Assembly: GCA_002695185.1 (NCBI GenBank)
Contig: NZOF01000194.1
Location: 1-18,656, forward strand
Length of the DNA stretch: 18,656 nt
Source of the DNA: Erythrobacter sp.
Lineage (GTDB): Bacteria; Pseudomonadota; Alphaproteobacteria; Sphingomonadales; Sphingomonadaceae
Direction of reading: 5' to 3'
Under the pieces are notes generated by a model. It did no database searches. It was given only the letters and a program-made list of their open reading frames with translations, and was not told the origin of the DNA. The translations under genes and the position numbers were made by a program. Below, in pieces: positions 1 to 7,322 of this stretch; the stretch's first letter is position 1; each line of letters begins with the position of its first letter.

Positions 1-99
1 CACGGCCAATGGAGCGACATGCACCGGTGGAACCGAGCGACGGCCGATGCATCGTTCGTGTTGCTGACCATCACGATGGCAATCGGGCCCACAGCGCAG
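1..99. repeat. Terminal direct repeat, left copy (99 bp)
   Basis: This copy is identical, base for base, to 18558-18656. The repeat lies inside one coding sequence, and joining the two ends once keeps that gene in frame. An exact end overlap of odd length is what a de Bruijn assembler leaves when it closes a circle at that k-mer size. The biological unit is therefore probably a circle of 18,557 bp, or one unit of a tandem array, rather than a true pair of repeats. Confidence 0.95.
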
Positions 100-618
100 A
101 TTTGGCCGCGCTTGCGCTTCCTCATCCCCTTCCGCAGGGAACTTGGCATCTACGCCGTCACGCTGGCTGCAGTGCACACAGTGATCATTCTCGGCGGCTG
201 GACCGTCTGGGACTTCGCGCGCCTGTTCGGGTTCGAGTTTCATCCAGGCCTCGGCCGCTATGTCATGGTCCAGCACGGTTTCGGACTGGCCAATGCAATC
301 GGCGTTCTGGCGCTCATCTACGGACTTGTGCTTGCACTCACCTCATCCAACCGACTCGTTCGCCTGCTGGGCGGTGCTATCTGGAAGTTCGTACAGCGCG
401 CTGCCTATGTGCTGTGGGCGCTGGTTGTGGTGCACACAGCATACTTTCTGTTTCTTCAGTTTCTCGATTATCACCGTCAGACGCCGGCACCGAACCCGCT
501 TCAACCCTGGTACCTCGTGCTGATCGGACTGATCCTGGCACTGCGGATCACGGCTTCTGCGCATCTGTGGCGATCGACGCGTAAACAAGCCCTGCGAACA
601 CAACCAAGGACGGCCTGA
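1..618 (+). CDS. Ferric-reductase-like transmembrane protein (MsrQ/YedZ type), 3' part; gene starts at 18465
   Basis: Codon 1 here continues the reading frame that opens at 18465, giving 236 residues once the duplicated end is counted once. The whole protein has about six hydrophobic helices. Histidines lie in or beside helices (HTVIILGG, VQHGFG, VVVHTAYF), as expected for b-type haem binding in the ferric reductase transmembrane domain family (PF01794). It has no flavin or NAD domain, so like MsrQ it would need a partner to supply or take electrons. It follows a FixH/YtkA-like gene and a cytochrome c gene on the same strand with short spacing, so a membrane electron-transfer operon is likely. 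The family call is fairly firm; the partner and substrate are unknown. An ATG at 19 exists but would remove the first helix. Confidence 0.85.
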   Translation, partial: HGQWSDMHRWNRATADASFVLLTITMAIGPTAQIWPRLRFLIPFRRELGIYAVTLAAVHTVIILGGWTVWDFARLFGFEFHPGLGRYVMVQHGFGLANAIGVLALIYGLVLALTSSNRLVRLLGGAIWKFVQRAAYVLWALVVVHTAYFLFLQFLDYHRQTPAPNPLQPWYLVLIGLILALRITASAHLWRSTRKQALRTQPRTA

Positions 619-1215
619 GATGGTCAAGAACGCGCAACCTCGGACGTGCATTCCTTCTTATCTCTCGCCGTCTCTGCCTGATGACGCAATCTTGCGTCGT
701 GCGCCTGAGGTTCAGCACTCATCGTCCACGAGTTTCCCTATTTCGCTCTTACCTTCATGCCACGCTGCTGAAACTCACTTTCAGCCGTGTGCGGAAGCTG
801 ACAGACACCGGCAATAAGGAGGCTTGCCGAACGTGATCGACCTGATGGTGGCTTGGTGTGGAAGAGCGCTGCTATGCTTCGTTCTGAGCTTAAGCTTGGC
901 GCCCGCCACCGATTTCACCCCCGCGTTCCCGGAGCAGAACAATCGCCAGGTAGAGGTGATCGACAGTCACGACGCCGACCGTCGCGCAGGCGATACTTCC
1001 GGAAGCGGCCGAACTTGCCAGGGTCCTGGTTCTTGCTGGAGCCTCCCGCACGTTCTCGCCTACGACTTTCTGCCAAGACCGGGCGAGGGTGTGCTCGCCA
1101 ACTTTTCCGGCAGCATACTGACCGAATGGATATTGCCGCCTCTCGATCGACCGCCTCGAAGCGCTGCGTGAACTCGCACGACCAGCCGCTTTGATACTGT
1201 ATCGGGAGCATCCCC
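619..1215. other. Stretch with no secure gene between ferric-reductase-like protein and L,D-transpeptidase
   Basis: About 600 bases without a confidently recognised product. The first 200 bases show no convincing frame. From 833 a possible small exported protein can be read (listed separately). From about 960 to 1215 a different forward frame reads like ordinary protein (VAQAILPEAAELARVLVLAG, then IDRLEALRELARPAALIL) but has a stop between the two segments and no good start. This could be a decayed gene or chance coding-like sequence. I see no RNA gene or clear terminator here. Confidence 0.5.
833..1171 (+). CDS. Possible small exported protein, unrecognised
   Basis: A GTG at 833 lies ten bases after a strong Shine-Dalgarno sequence, AAGGAGG at 816-822. 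The reading gives 112 residues. Residues 1-25 look like a signal peptide (charged start, then LLCFVLSLSLAPA). The rest is polar and low in recognisable structure, with two Cys near the middle, and resembles no family I know. Alternative starts are TTG at 824, too close to the ribosome site, and ATG at 845, too far from it. A competing forward frame in the second half looks at least as protein-like, so a frameshifted or decayed gene is a real alternative. Existence is uncertain. Confidence 0.3.
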   Translation: MIDLMVAWCGRALLCFVLSLSLAPATDFTPAFPEQNNRQVEVIDSHDADRRAGDTSGSGRTCQGPGSCWSLPHVLAYDFLPRPGEGVLANFSGSILTEWILPPLDRPPRSAA

Positions 1216-1953
1216 ATGACCGACAATCCTCGTCATTCCAAACGCATGTCCACTGCCTTTCTCAATCGCAGAATATTTCTGCTGGGAGCGGCGTCGTTCC
1301 TCGCAGGCAGCGTTACGGCCAACGGCCAATCCAACGCCCAGCGCGCACCCCGCCAGTGGTCAATCGATCCGCAATTTGCGGCGATGTACGCCGGCATTCA
1401 CGACGAACCGTTCCAAATTCCGCCTGTGGACACCAGCAAGATCGATCCCCAGCTTCTTCGCCAGCCCGTCGCCTATTCGGATTCAGAGCGGCCCGGAACG
1501 GTTGTCGTCGATCCGCACGCTAAGTTTCTCTACCTCGTGATGGAGGGAGGTCGGGCTTTGCGCTACGGCGTAGGTGTCGGCCGCGACGGGTTCGAATGGT
1601 CCGGTCAAGGCGTTATACAATACAAGCGTGCCTGGCCGCGCTGGACGCCACCGGACGAGATGGTCGCACGCCAGCCGGAGTTGGAGCCCTATAGTATCGC
1701 CAACGGGGGTATGCCGCCGGGCCTCACCAACCCCCTTGGCGCGCGGGCCCTCTACATCTTCCAGAATGGGCGAGACACCCTGTACCGTCTCCACGGCACG
1801 AATGAGCCGTTGAGCATCGGCAAGGCCGTCTCGAGCGGGTGTATCAGGCTATTCAACCAGGACGTGATCGATCTTCACAGTCGCGTTCCAGATGGCACGC
1901 CGATCGTCGTTCGAGCATCCGCCGCGCCGACAAGCGTGGCAGTCCAGCATTAG
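1216..1953 (+). CDS. L,D-transpeptidase, YkuD family, exported
   Basis: A 245-residue protein of the ErfK/YbiS/YkuD family, which cross-links peptidoglycan stem peptides or attaches proteins to them in the periplasm. The catalytic signature is present near the C-terminus: HGTN at 193-196 and SSGCIRL at 206-212, with Cys209 as the nucleophile, His193 and Arg211. The N-terminus carries NRRIFLLGAA (17-26), which resembles a twin-arginine or long Sec signal. ATG 1216 is chosen because GGGAG lies eight bases upstream; Met11 (1246) is an alternative and would put the arginine pair closer to the N-terminus. The gene is separated from the electron-transfer operon by about 600 bases and has no obvious direct link to metals. 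Envelope repair under metal stress is a possible role, by inference only. Confidence 0.9.
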   Translation: MTDNPRHSKRMSTAFLNRRIFLLGAASFLAGSVTANGQSNAQRAPRQWSIDPQFAAMYAGIHDEPFQIPPVDTSKIDPQLLRQPVAYSDSERPGTVVVDPHAKFLYLVMEGGRALRYGVGVGRDGFEWSGQGVIQYKRAWPRWTPPDEMVARQPELEPYSIANGGMPPGLTNPLGARALYIFQNGRDTLYRLHGTNEPLSIGKAVSSGCIRLFNQDVIDLHSRVPDGTPIVVRASAAPTSVAVQH

Positions 1954-2061
1954 CCTTGAGAAGCCCACTTCTACTGGTCCCCGTGCCGCCCGGCATGGGA
2001 GTGAAGCCTCGATCTGGCATGACCCCGTGAGGTGCAGGTACCGGCTTCCGCGCGGCAGGCT

Positions 2062-2093
2062 CGTCAGATCGCAGCCCCAACTGCGATCTGACG
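2062..2093. terminator. Perfect 13-bp stem-loop between the transpeptidase and DUF2171 genes
   Basis: Arms CGTCAGATCGCAG and CTGCGATCTGACG pair perfectly around a six-base loop, CCCCAA. No run of T follows on either strand, so it is not a textbook intrinsic terminator. It may block or stabilise the upstream transcript, or be a repeat-type palindrome. The pairing is certain; the function is not. Confidence 0.5.
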
Positions 2094-2173
2094 TCTAGCT
2101 GTAGATTTGGGGTTACCGTCCGCATACGATAGCAGTATCCGGAGACTCTCTTCGCATTGAGAAAGTTAGTCGC

Positions 2174-2428
2174 ATGCATGATCTATCCGCAGTACGTCCT
2201 GGCATGACCGTCTTGGGCGCGGACGACGTTCCGGTTGGCAAAGTGGCGGCGGTTTCCAACGACCGCATCAAGCTTGAGCCAGCTGGAATGGGACACCATT
2301 CTGACCATCACCACTACATCCCCGCCGGCCTGGTCGTGGGGGTCGAAGATGACACTGTTCGTCTATCGGCTACTGGCGCCAACGCAGCTTTGCTTGACGA
2401 AGAAGACAGCGGCTCACCTGCGGACTGA
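2174..2428 (+). CDS. DUF2171 (PRC-barrel-like) small protein, His-rich
   Basis: An 84-residue protein. It opens with the DUF2171 pattern: 'VRPGMTVLGADDVPVGKV', then 'DRIKLEP' and a 'HHYIP' segment. Family members are small cytoplasmic beta-rich proteins of unknown function, often linked to stress. This one has a dense histidine patch, GHHSDHHHYIP (about residues 39-49), which could bind a metal ion; that is inference from composition. The C-terminus is acidic. The ribosome site is weak (GAGAAAG, about eight bases before the ATG). It is the last gene of the plus arm and faces copA1 across the stem-loop at 2464-2498. Confidence 0.75.
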   Translation: MHDLSAVRPGMTVLGADDVPVGKVAAVSNDRIKLEPAGMGHHSDHHHYIPAGLVVGVEDDTVRLSATGANAALLDEEDSGSPAD

Positions 2429-2463
2429 GTACGCGCTGGTGTAGGGCCTTAAAGATTTTCAGC

Positions 2464-2498
2464 TGCTTGTGGCGAGCCGCATAACCTCGCCACAAGCA
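2464..2498. terminator. Convergent stem-loop, likely bidirectional terminator
   Basis: Arms TGCTTGTGGCGAG and CTCGCCACAAGCA pair perfectly (13 bp) around a nine-base loop. It lies between two converging genes, DUF2171 ending at 2428 and copA1 ending at 2507. Only short T-rich stretches flank it (ATTCT on the plus strand; AAAATCTTT after GCTG on the minus strand), so termination would rely mainly on stem strength. A further outer pair, AAGATTT and AAATCTT, flanks the stem. Confidence 0.7.
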
Positions 2499-2506
2499 TT
2501 CTCCCC

Positions 2507-4882
2507 TTAAATCTTCACCGATCGCAAGCGCAATGCGTTTGCGATCACGCTGACGGACGAAAGCGCCATGGCAAGCGCCGCCAAAGCCGGCGAAAGCAGC
2601 AAGCCCATGACCGGATAAAGCAACCCCGCCGCAACCGGAACTCCGGCCGAGTTGTAGAAGAACGCGAAGAACAGATTCTGACGAATGTTCCTCATCGTCG
2701 CAGCGGACAGTTTGCGGGCTTTGACGATGCCCAGGAGATCTCCACCAAGCAGCGTGACGCCAGCCGATTCCATGGCGACGTCAGTGCCGCCGCCCATGGC
2801 AATTCCCACATCGGCCGCAGCCAGAGCGGGCGCGTCATTGACGCCGTCGCCGGCCATGCCGACCACACGTCCCTCGCCCCGAAGCCGCGTGACCACCTCA
2901 CTTTTACGCTCAGGCAGAACCTCTGCCTCAATCTCGGTAATGCCAAGTTCCTTGGCCACGGCTTGAGCCGTCAGCTTGTTGTCGCCCGTCATCATCACGA
3001 CGCGAATGCCTTCCTTGCGGAGCGCTTCGAGGGCTGCAGGGGTTGACGCTCGGATGGGATCGGCGATGCCGATGACGCCTGCCGTCTTTCCATCTATGGC
3101 AATCAGCACAGCAGTGGCGCCTCGGGTCCGCATCGCGTCAGCGTCATTTGTCGCACTACCCAACGCCACGCCCTCGGCCTCGAGGAAGCCTGCGCTTCCG
3201 ATAAGCACCTTCTTGCCGTCGATCGTACCTTTCAAGCCCCGGCCAACCGGACTATCGACGTTGCCAGGTTCCGACAGCTTCAGCTTTCGGTCATTTGCAG
3301 CGCGAACGATGGCCTGCCCGATAGGATGCTCGCTCGCGCGCTCCAAACTGGCCGCGGCATGCAGCAGCTCTTCTTCAGTCATTCCGCCGACAGTCACGAT
3401 CCCTGTCACAGCCGGCTTACCCTCCGTGAGGGTGCCAGTCTTATCGACGACCAGCGTGTCGATCTTTTCCAGGCGCTCCAGCGCTTCTGCATTCTTGATC
3501 AGCAGACCAAGATTTGCCCCTTTTCCTACTCCGACCATGATCGACATCGGGGTTGCCAGCCCCAGGGCACATGGACAGGCGATGATCAGCACAGACACAG
3601 CGGCAATAAGACCATAGCTGAGGCGCGGTTCTGGACCGAAGAGCGACCAGGCGATGAACGACACTACGGCGATGGCGATAACCAGGGGGACGAACCAACC
3701 GGACACCTGGTCGGCAAGACGCTGGATAGGGGCCCGTGAACGTTGGGCTTGCGCTACCATCTGCACGATCTGCGAAAGCATGGTATCGCGCCCGATCCGG
3801 GCAGCATCCATGACCAGAGCGCCTGACTGGTTTATCGTACCAGCGATGAGTTTGGCCCCCGCTTCCTTGGTGACGGGCATGGACTCGCCGGTGATCATTG
3901 ACTCGTCAACCGCGGAGCGCCCATCGACAACTGTTCCGTCCACCGGCACCTTTTCGCCCATGCGTACCCTCAGCCTATCGCCAACCGCAATGTGTTCGAT
4001 GGCAACCTCCTCATCAGAACCATCGGGCCTGATGCGACGGGCACTCTTCGGAGCGAGATCAAGCAACGCTTTGATGGCGCCTGACGTTTGCTCCCTGGCG
4101 CGCAACTCAAGAACCTGCCCTAGCAGCGCCAGCGCTGTGATCACCGATGCAGCCTCGAAATACACCGCGACGGCATCCCCCATCATCCTTGTCGTCTCAG
4201 GGAATAGGTCCGGCGCCAATGTTGCGACCACGGAGTAGAGCCACGCCACACCTACACCCATGGCGATCAGGGTGAACATGTTCAACGAACGGTTTTTGAC
4301 AGACGCTACACCACGTTGGAAGAATGGCCAGCCCGCCCACAAGACGACAGGTGTCGCCAGAAGCAACTGAAGCCAGTTATTGATCTGCCCGGGGATGAAG
4401 CGGTGGAGGCCCAGCAATTCACTTCCCATGCCCAGAACGATCACCGGCACACTCAGCACGGCGCTCACCAGGAAGCGTCGGTTCATGTCCTGGAGTTCGG
4501 CGCTGGGCCCGGTATCGGCGCTCGGCATCTCCGGCTCGAGAGCCATGCCGCAGATCGGGCATGACCCTGGTCCGACCTGACGAATTTGTGGATGCATAGG
4601 GCAGGTGTAAATCGTTCCTTCGGCGACCTCCGAAGCTGCAGGTTTGGGCGGTGACACATATCTGGAGGGGTCAGCCATGAACTTGCTGCGACACGACTCC
4701 GAGCAGAAGTAGTAGGTTTGTCCACCATATTGGGCGCGGTGCTTGGTGTTGGCTGGATCGACCTGCATGCCGCAGACGGGATCGACAGCGGAACGTGCGC
4801 TCGCGAGAGAGCCATCGTGTTGGGAAGTAGGGAGGTTATGCGCTTGCGCACCAACCTGATGATGTTTGTGGTCCTGAGCCAT
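2507..4882 (-). CDS. copA: Copper-exporting P1B-type ATPase CopA, YHS/HMBD type (copA1)
   Basis: A 791-residue inner-membrane ATPase that pumps Cu(I) out of the cytoplasm. In order: a His-rich N-terminus; a YHS domain starting with DPVCGM (34-39); a heavy-metal-binding domain with YTCPMHP (92-98) and CPICGM (108-113); membrane helices; TGES (331-334); the ion-site CPC (436-438); phosphorylation motif DKTGT (480-484); SEHP with the P1B HP pair (519-520); GDGVND (678-683); and late-helix residues YN (743-744) and MALSS (772-776), which mark the Cu(I) P1B-1 class. It lacks the usual N-terminal HMA domain; a separate HMA chaperone gene lies upstream. Its own CueR-type promoter is at 4919-4942. 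A silver-exporting (SilP-like) role is possible, since Cu(I) and Ag(I) are rarely separated by these pumps. Confidence 0.96.
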   Translation of the reverse strand: MAQDHKHHQVGAQAHNLPTSQHDGSLASARSAVDPVCGMQVDPANTKHRAQYGGQTYYFCSESCRSKFMADPSRYVSPPKPAASEVAEGTIYTCPMHPQIRQVGPGSCPICGMALEPEMPSADTGPSAELQDMNRRFLVSAVLSVPVIVLGMGSELLGLHRFIPGQINNWLQLLLATPVVLWAGWPFFQRGVASVKNRSLNMFTLIAMGVGVAWLYSVVATLAPDLFPETTRMMGDAVAVYFEAASVITALALLGQVLELRAREQTSGAIKALLDLAPKSARRIRPDGSDEEVAIEHIAVGDRLRVRMGEKVPVDGTVVDGRSAVDESMITGESMPVTKEAGAKLIAGTINQSGALVMDAARIGRDTMLSQIVQMVAQAQRSRAPIQRLADQVSGWFVPLVIAIAVVSFIAWSLFGPEPRLSYGLIAAVSVLIIACPCALGLATPMSIMVGVGKGANLGLLIKNAEALERLEKIDTLVVDKTGTLTEGKPAVTGIVTVGGMTEEELLHAAASLERASEHPIGQAIVRAANDRKLKLSEPGNVDSPVGRGLKGTIDGKKVLIGSAGFLEAEGVALGSATNDADAMRTRGATAVLIAIDGKTAGVIGIADPIRASTPAALEALRKEGIRVVMMTGDNKLTAQAVAKELGITEIEAEVLPERKSEVVTRLRGEGRVVGMAGDGVNDAPALAAADVGIAMGGGTDVAMESAGVTLLGGDLLGIVKARKLSAATMRNIRQNLFFAFFYNSAGVPVAAGLLYPVMGLLLSPALAALAMALSSVSVIANALRLRSVKI

Positions 4883-4911
4883 GACGTCCTCCGGATGGGG
4901 CCTGAACCGCC

Positions 4912-4942
4912 ATCACGCACCTTCCCACCGTTGTAAGGTCAA
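4912..4942 (-). promoter_or_regulatory. CueR/HmrR-type promoter of copA1
   Basis: On the minus strand TTGACC (4942-4937) opens an imperfect dyad, CCTTACAACGGTGGGAAGG, within a spacer of about 19 bases. This long spacer with an internal dyad is the hallmark of MerR-family activated promoters. The -10 element is weak (CGTGAT), as expected for a promoter needing an activator. Three further copies of the same layout occur in the window. The only CueR gene present is at 10361-10810. Confidence 0.8.
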
Positions 4943-5240
4943 GACTCTATAGCGCGACGGCTGCAACATAGTGCAGTTTGCCTGTCTGTAGGCTCGTACA
5001 ATATGATTACTCTAGAATCGCAGCGCCGTGCCGTCTAAATGCTTTTACCACTGACGATATTTCGCAGTCGGGAGGTCCGGCCTTATCGCATCGGGGATAG
5101 CTCAGGAGCGATTTAGGGTCATGTGCAGACTAAAATTCTCATCCATCATGGCCTCGACCCTGTGTGCGGGAACGCCCTCAGCGCGAAAACTGCTAACCCC
5201 CGCTGACCTCTGAATTAGGCAGGATAGCCCGCTGGCAAGA
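4943..5240. other. Non-coding gap between copA1 promoter and the small glutaredoxin gene
   Basis: About 300 bases with no recognised gene, repeat or RNA. A minus-strand frame continues past the glutaredoxin region but has no start signal or familiar content. A GGGGATAGCTCAGG run near 5093 recalls the start of a tRNA, but no tRNA fold follows. No clear terminator for the glutaredoxin gene is visible, so read-through into copA1 is possible. Confidence 0.5.
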
Positions 5241-5498
5241 TCATGCACTGTCTGGGGAGCGAAAGAATTCCTGCAACTCGTCAAATCCACCAATCCGCGC
5301 ACCGTCGATGAAGGTTTGCGGCGTGGTGGCCACATCATGCGACCGCTTGAACGCGTCGACTTCCGCTCGACTGGTCAGCACATGCTCATCGATCGAGTAC
5401 CCTCTACTTTTGAGAAGGTCGCGCGCCTTCAGCCCGAACGAGCACGTTAACTCTGGAGTGTCCATGCGATAGAGAGTGGCACGTTTCTCCGCGCTCAT
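5241..5498 (-). CDS. Small glutaredoxin-like protein (CSFG active site)
   Basis: An 85-residue cytoplasmic thioredoxin-fold protein. The active-site region is TCSFGLKA with Cys19, and the cis-proline stretch TPQTFIDG is at 59-66, followed by GG in IGGFDEL. The second active-site position is Ser rather than Pro, and only one active-site Cys is present, which suggests monothiol chemistry or a binding role. It closely resembles the N-terminal domain of the glutaredoxin-MauE fusion at 6535-7305 (shared TPQTFIDG and RIGG), so the two are paralogues. ATG pairs at 5501 and 5498 both follow GGAG; either may be used. It sits 70 bases after an HMA chaperone gene under a CueR-type promoter, so a role in thiol protection or metal transfer under copper stress is inferred. 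Confidence 0.85.
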   Translation of the reverse strand: MSAEKRATLYRMDTPELTCSFGLKARDLLKSRGYSIDEHVLTSRAEVDAFKRSHDVATTPQTFIDGARIGGFDELQEFFRSPDSA

Positions 5499-5568
5499 CA
5501 TAATTCTCCGTAAGTTAGTCCCGGCAACACAGGAAGAGGGTTCCACTTGGAGCCGGGACTTGGTTGCG

Positions 5569-5772
5569 TCACGCGGCCAGACTGTTGGCTGGATAACCGG
5601 CTTCGGCGAGCACAAGGCGCACGGCAGTTTCAGCTGCATTCGTGTCTACCAGTACCTCGCGCTTGGAGGGGTCAGTGGAGATCACTGCACTCGCGTCGAG
5701 GCTCTGGATCGCCTTGGTGACTGACTTTGCGCAGCCGCCGCAGGTCATGTTCGGGACGGTGAAGCGAAGCAT
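5569..5772 (-). CDS. copZ: HMA-domain copper chaperone (CopZ-like)
   Basis: A 67-residue heavy-metal-associated domain protein. The Cu(I) site MTCGGC lies at 9-14, after a short beta strand, and the length is that of a single stand-alone HMA domain. Such proteins carry Cu(I) through the cytoplasm to CopA or to the copper sensor. The ribosome site AAGGAG lies seven bases before the ATG. It is first in a minus-strand unit with the small glutaredoxin and, farther down, copA1, which lacks its own HMA domain and so may depend on this carrier. A very similar gene is at 13548-13751 (both have [14 protein letters not shown]). Confidence 0.93.
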   Translation of the reverse strand: MLRFTVPNMTCGGCAKSVTKAIQSLDASAVISTDPSKREVLVDTNAAETAVRLVLAEAGYPANSLAA

Positions 5773-5802
5773 TTGGGTTCTCCTTTTCTGTTCGCTTGCA
5801 CA

Positions 5803-5833
5803 CAGATGGGGCTTGCTACCGTTGCAAGGTCAA
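5803..5833 (-). promoter_or_regulatory. CueR/HmrR-type promoter of the first copZ
   Basis: On the minus strand TTGACC (5833-5828) is followed by a dyad with arms CTTGC and GCAAG around AACGGTA, inside a spacer of about 19 bases. The layout matches the copper promoters at 4912, 13427 and 13484. The start codon of the chaperone gene is about 30 bases farther on. The -10 is weak (CATCTG). Confidence 0.78.
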
Positions 5834-6001
5834 GACCGCGCAGACGAAAATCGTGTGCTGGTGTTTGAGGCTTTGACCGGTGTCACTGTGCTCCAGCAGT
5901 CAAAACCCAAAGCAGGGGATCCGCACTGCGCCGCGTCACCCAATCCAACCGATTTTGGAATTCTGGGTACGATCGCTTGTTCAAAGTCAGTTGGCACAGC
6001 C

Positions 6002-6502
6002 TTAGTTTAACCGACTGCGAATGCTCTCCATCTTCTGGATTTCCTCGCGCTGCGCTGTGGTGATCGCCTCACACAAAGAGACGAGCTCCGGATCGGTAAG
6101 CTTTGCCTCACGGCACATCAAAATCGCGCCTGAGTGGTGAGGGATCATGCTTTCCACAAACTGACGATCGTCGATGAGCGCCTGAGTTCGCGTCGCCCAA
6201 AACGATCCTAACGTCAGCACTGCGAAGAGCACGTACATCGCCACGTTCAATCCGCGGTTTGGATACATGCCAGGCATGGTCGCGAGCATGAAGATGCCCA
6301 TTGGCGCCCACATTGTGACGGCCATGTAGAACATGTTCAGGTTGTTTCGGAAGTCGCCCCAGCCGTCGATCATAGAGAACATCACGACGTACATGACGAC
6401 GAGGCCAAGTGCCATGTTCACCCAGAACATCAGATAAGGCCGACCATGCGTGCCGGATTTGCGTCTGCTTGCCCCGCCATGTCCGGCGTGATCGTGTGCC
6501 AT
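6002..6502 (-). CDS. Membrane-anchored DUF305 protein
   Basis: A 166-residue protein. A short His-rich N-terminus (MAHDHAGHGG) is followed by three hydrophobic segments at about 23-45, 56-77 and 84-104. The C-terminal part holds the DUF305 core, ESMIPHHSGAI (about 117-127), followed by CREAKLTDPEL and a charged helix. DUF305 proteins are ferritin-like helical proteins often found with copper resistance genes; the paired His are presumed metal ligands. Unlike the secreted copy at 13748-14146, this one is tethered to the membrane and its core is shortened. ATG 6502 is chosen because GGAG lies seven bases upstream. It is the last gene of the csoR operon, 32 bases after the glutaredoxin-MauE gene. 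Confidence 0.88.
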   Translation of the reverse strand: MAHDHAGHGGASRRKSGTHGRPYLMFWVNMALGLVVMYVVMFSMIDGWGDFRNNLNMFYMAVTMWAPMGIFMLATMPGMYPNRGLNVAMYVLFAVLTLGSFWATRTQALIDDRQFVESMIPHHSGAILMCREAKLTDPELVSLCEAITTAQREEIQKMESIRSRLN

Positions 6503-6534
6503 AATTGTTCTCCATATCTTCCAGTGTTGCAGAT

Positions 6535-7305
6535 TCACATAACCATGGGGCCTGCCGCCATGGGCTTGAGCAGCATCCAGAGCGCCATGGCGATCATCAT
6601 CAGGTTCTCGGTCAGCGAGACGAAGCCGAGCGGAACGTTGCTGTCGCCGCCGACGCAGGCGCACTTCAGCTCGCGCTTGTCGATGTAGACGGCCTTGAAC
6701 ACCGAGATCGCCCCGACGCCACCGATGAACAGCGCGACCGGGATCGACAGCCACATGAGGGAGCCGGCGATCATCAGAATGCCGGCGAGCGCTTCCGCGA
6801 AAGGATAAATCTTCGCGTATGGCAACCAGCGCTGTGCCAGAAGGTCGTAGTTGAGGAACATGGTGGCGAAGCCTTCCACATCTTTGAGCTTTTGAAGGGC
6901 GAGGAGACACATCGCGAATGCGATGAACCATTCCGCGGCCTGTACGGTCGCCATGTTCCCGAACGCGGCCCAGCTTGCAGCCACCGCCATGAGTGCGGCC
7001 ATCGCAAACAAAGCGATCACCGGCTTGTAAGTCACGGCATTCTTGTCATGGACCTGGCCGCCGAAGAATTTCACCAGATCGTCGTAACCGCCGATCCGCC
7101 GACCATCGATGAAGGTCTGCGGGGTGCTTTTGACGTTATGCTTCGCCTTGAATGCGTCCGTTTCCTCCCTGGTGGTGAGGTGACGATCATCGACCTGGTA
7201 ACCCTCGCGCTTTAGCAGATCGAGCGCTTTCAGCCCGTAGGGGCACGTATGATCGGGCATCACCATCCGATGGAGTTCGGCAACTTTTGTGACATGTCTC
7301 GGCAT
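6535..7305 (-). CDS. Glutaredoxin-MauE/DoxX membrane fusion protein
   Basis: A 256-residue two-domain protein. Residues 1-82 form a glutaredoxin domain with a dithiol site CPYG (21-24) and cis-proline segment TPQTFIDG (61-68). From about 93 onward there are four or five membrane helices of the MauE/DoxX redox-associated family, with a CAC pair at 215-217 in the loop before the last helix. A likely reaction is thiol-disulfide relay between the cytoplasmic glutaredoxin domain and cysteines at the membrane, though the substrate is unknown. Ribosome site AGGA lies about eight bases before the ATG. It follows csoR by 17 bases, so it is expected to be copper-controlled. The fusion is known from other genomes to my recollection; its exact role in copper tolerance is not established. 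Confidence 0.88.
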   Translation of the reverse strand: MPRHVTKVAELHRMVMPDHTCPYGLKALDLLKREGYQVDDRHLTTREETDAFKAKHNVKSTPQTFIDGRRIGGYDDLVKFFGGQVHDKNAVTYKPVIALFAMAALMAVAASWAAFGNMATVQAAEWFIAFAMCLLALQKLKDVEGFATMFLNYDLLAQRWLPYAKIYPFAEALAGILMIAGSLMWLSIPVALFIGGVGAISVFKAVYIDKRELKCACVGGDSNVPLGFVSLTENLMMIAMALWMLLKPMAAGPMVM

Positions 7306-7322
7306 TGTAAGATCCTTCGGGC

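Noticed and set aside
620..817. Short open frame beginning just after the ferric-reductase-like stop
   Set aside because: No good ribosome site, no family signal, Ser/Pro-rich low-content sequence.
5093..5106. GGGGATAGCTCAGG, similar to the 5' end of a tRNA
   Set aside because: No matching acceptor arm, anticodon loop or TTCGA arm follows in the next 80 bases.
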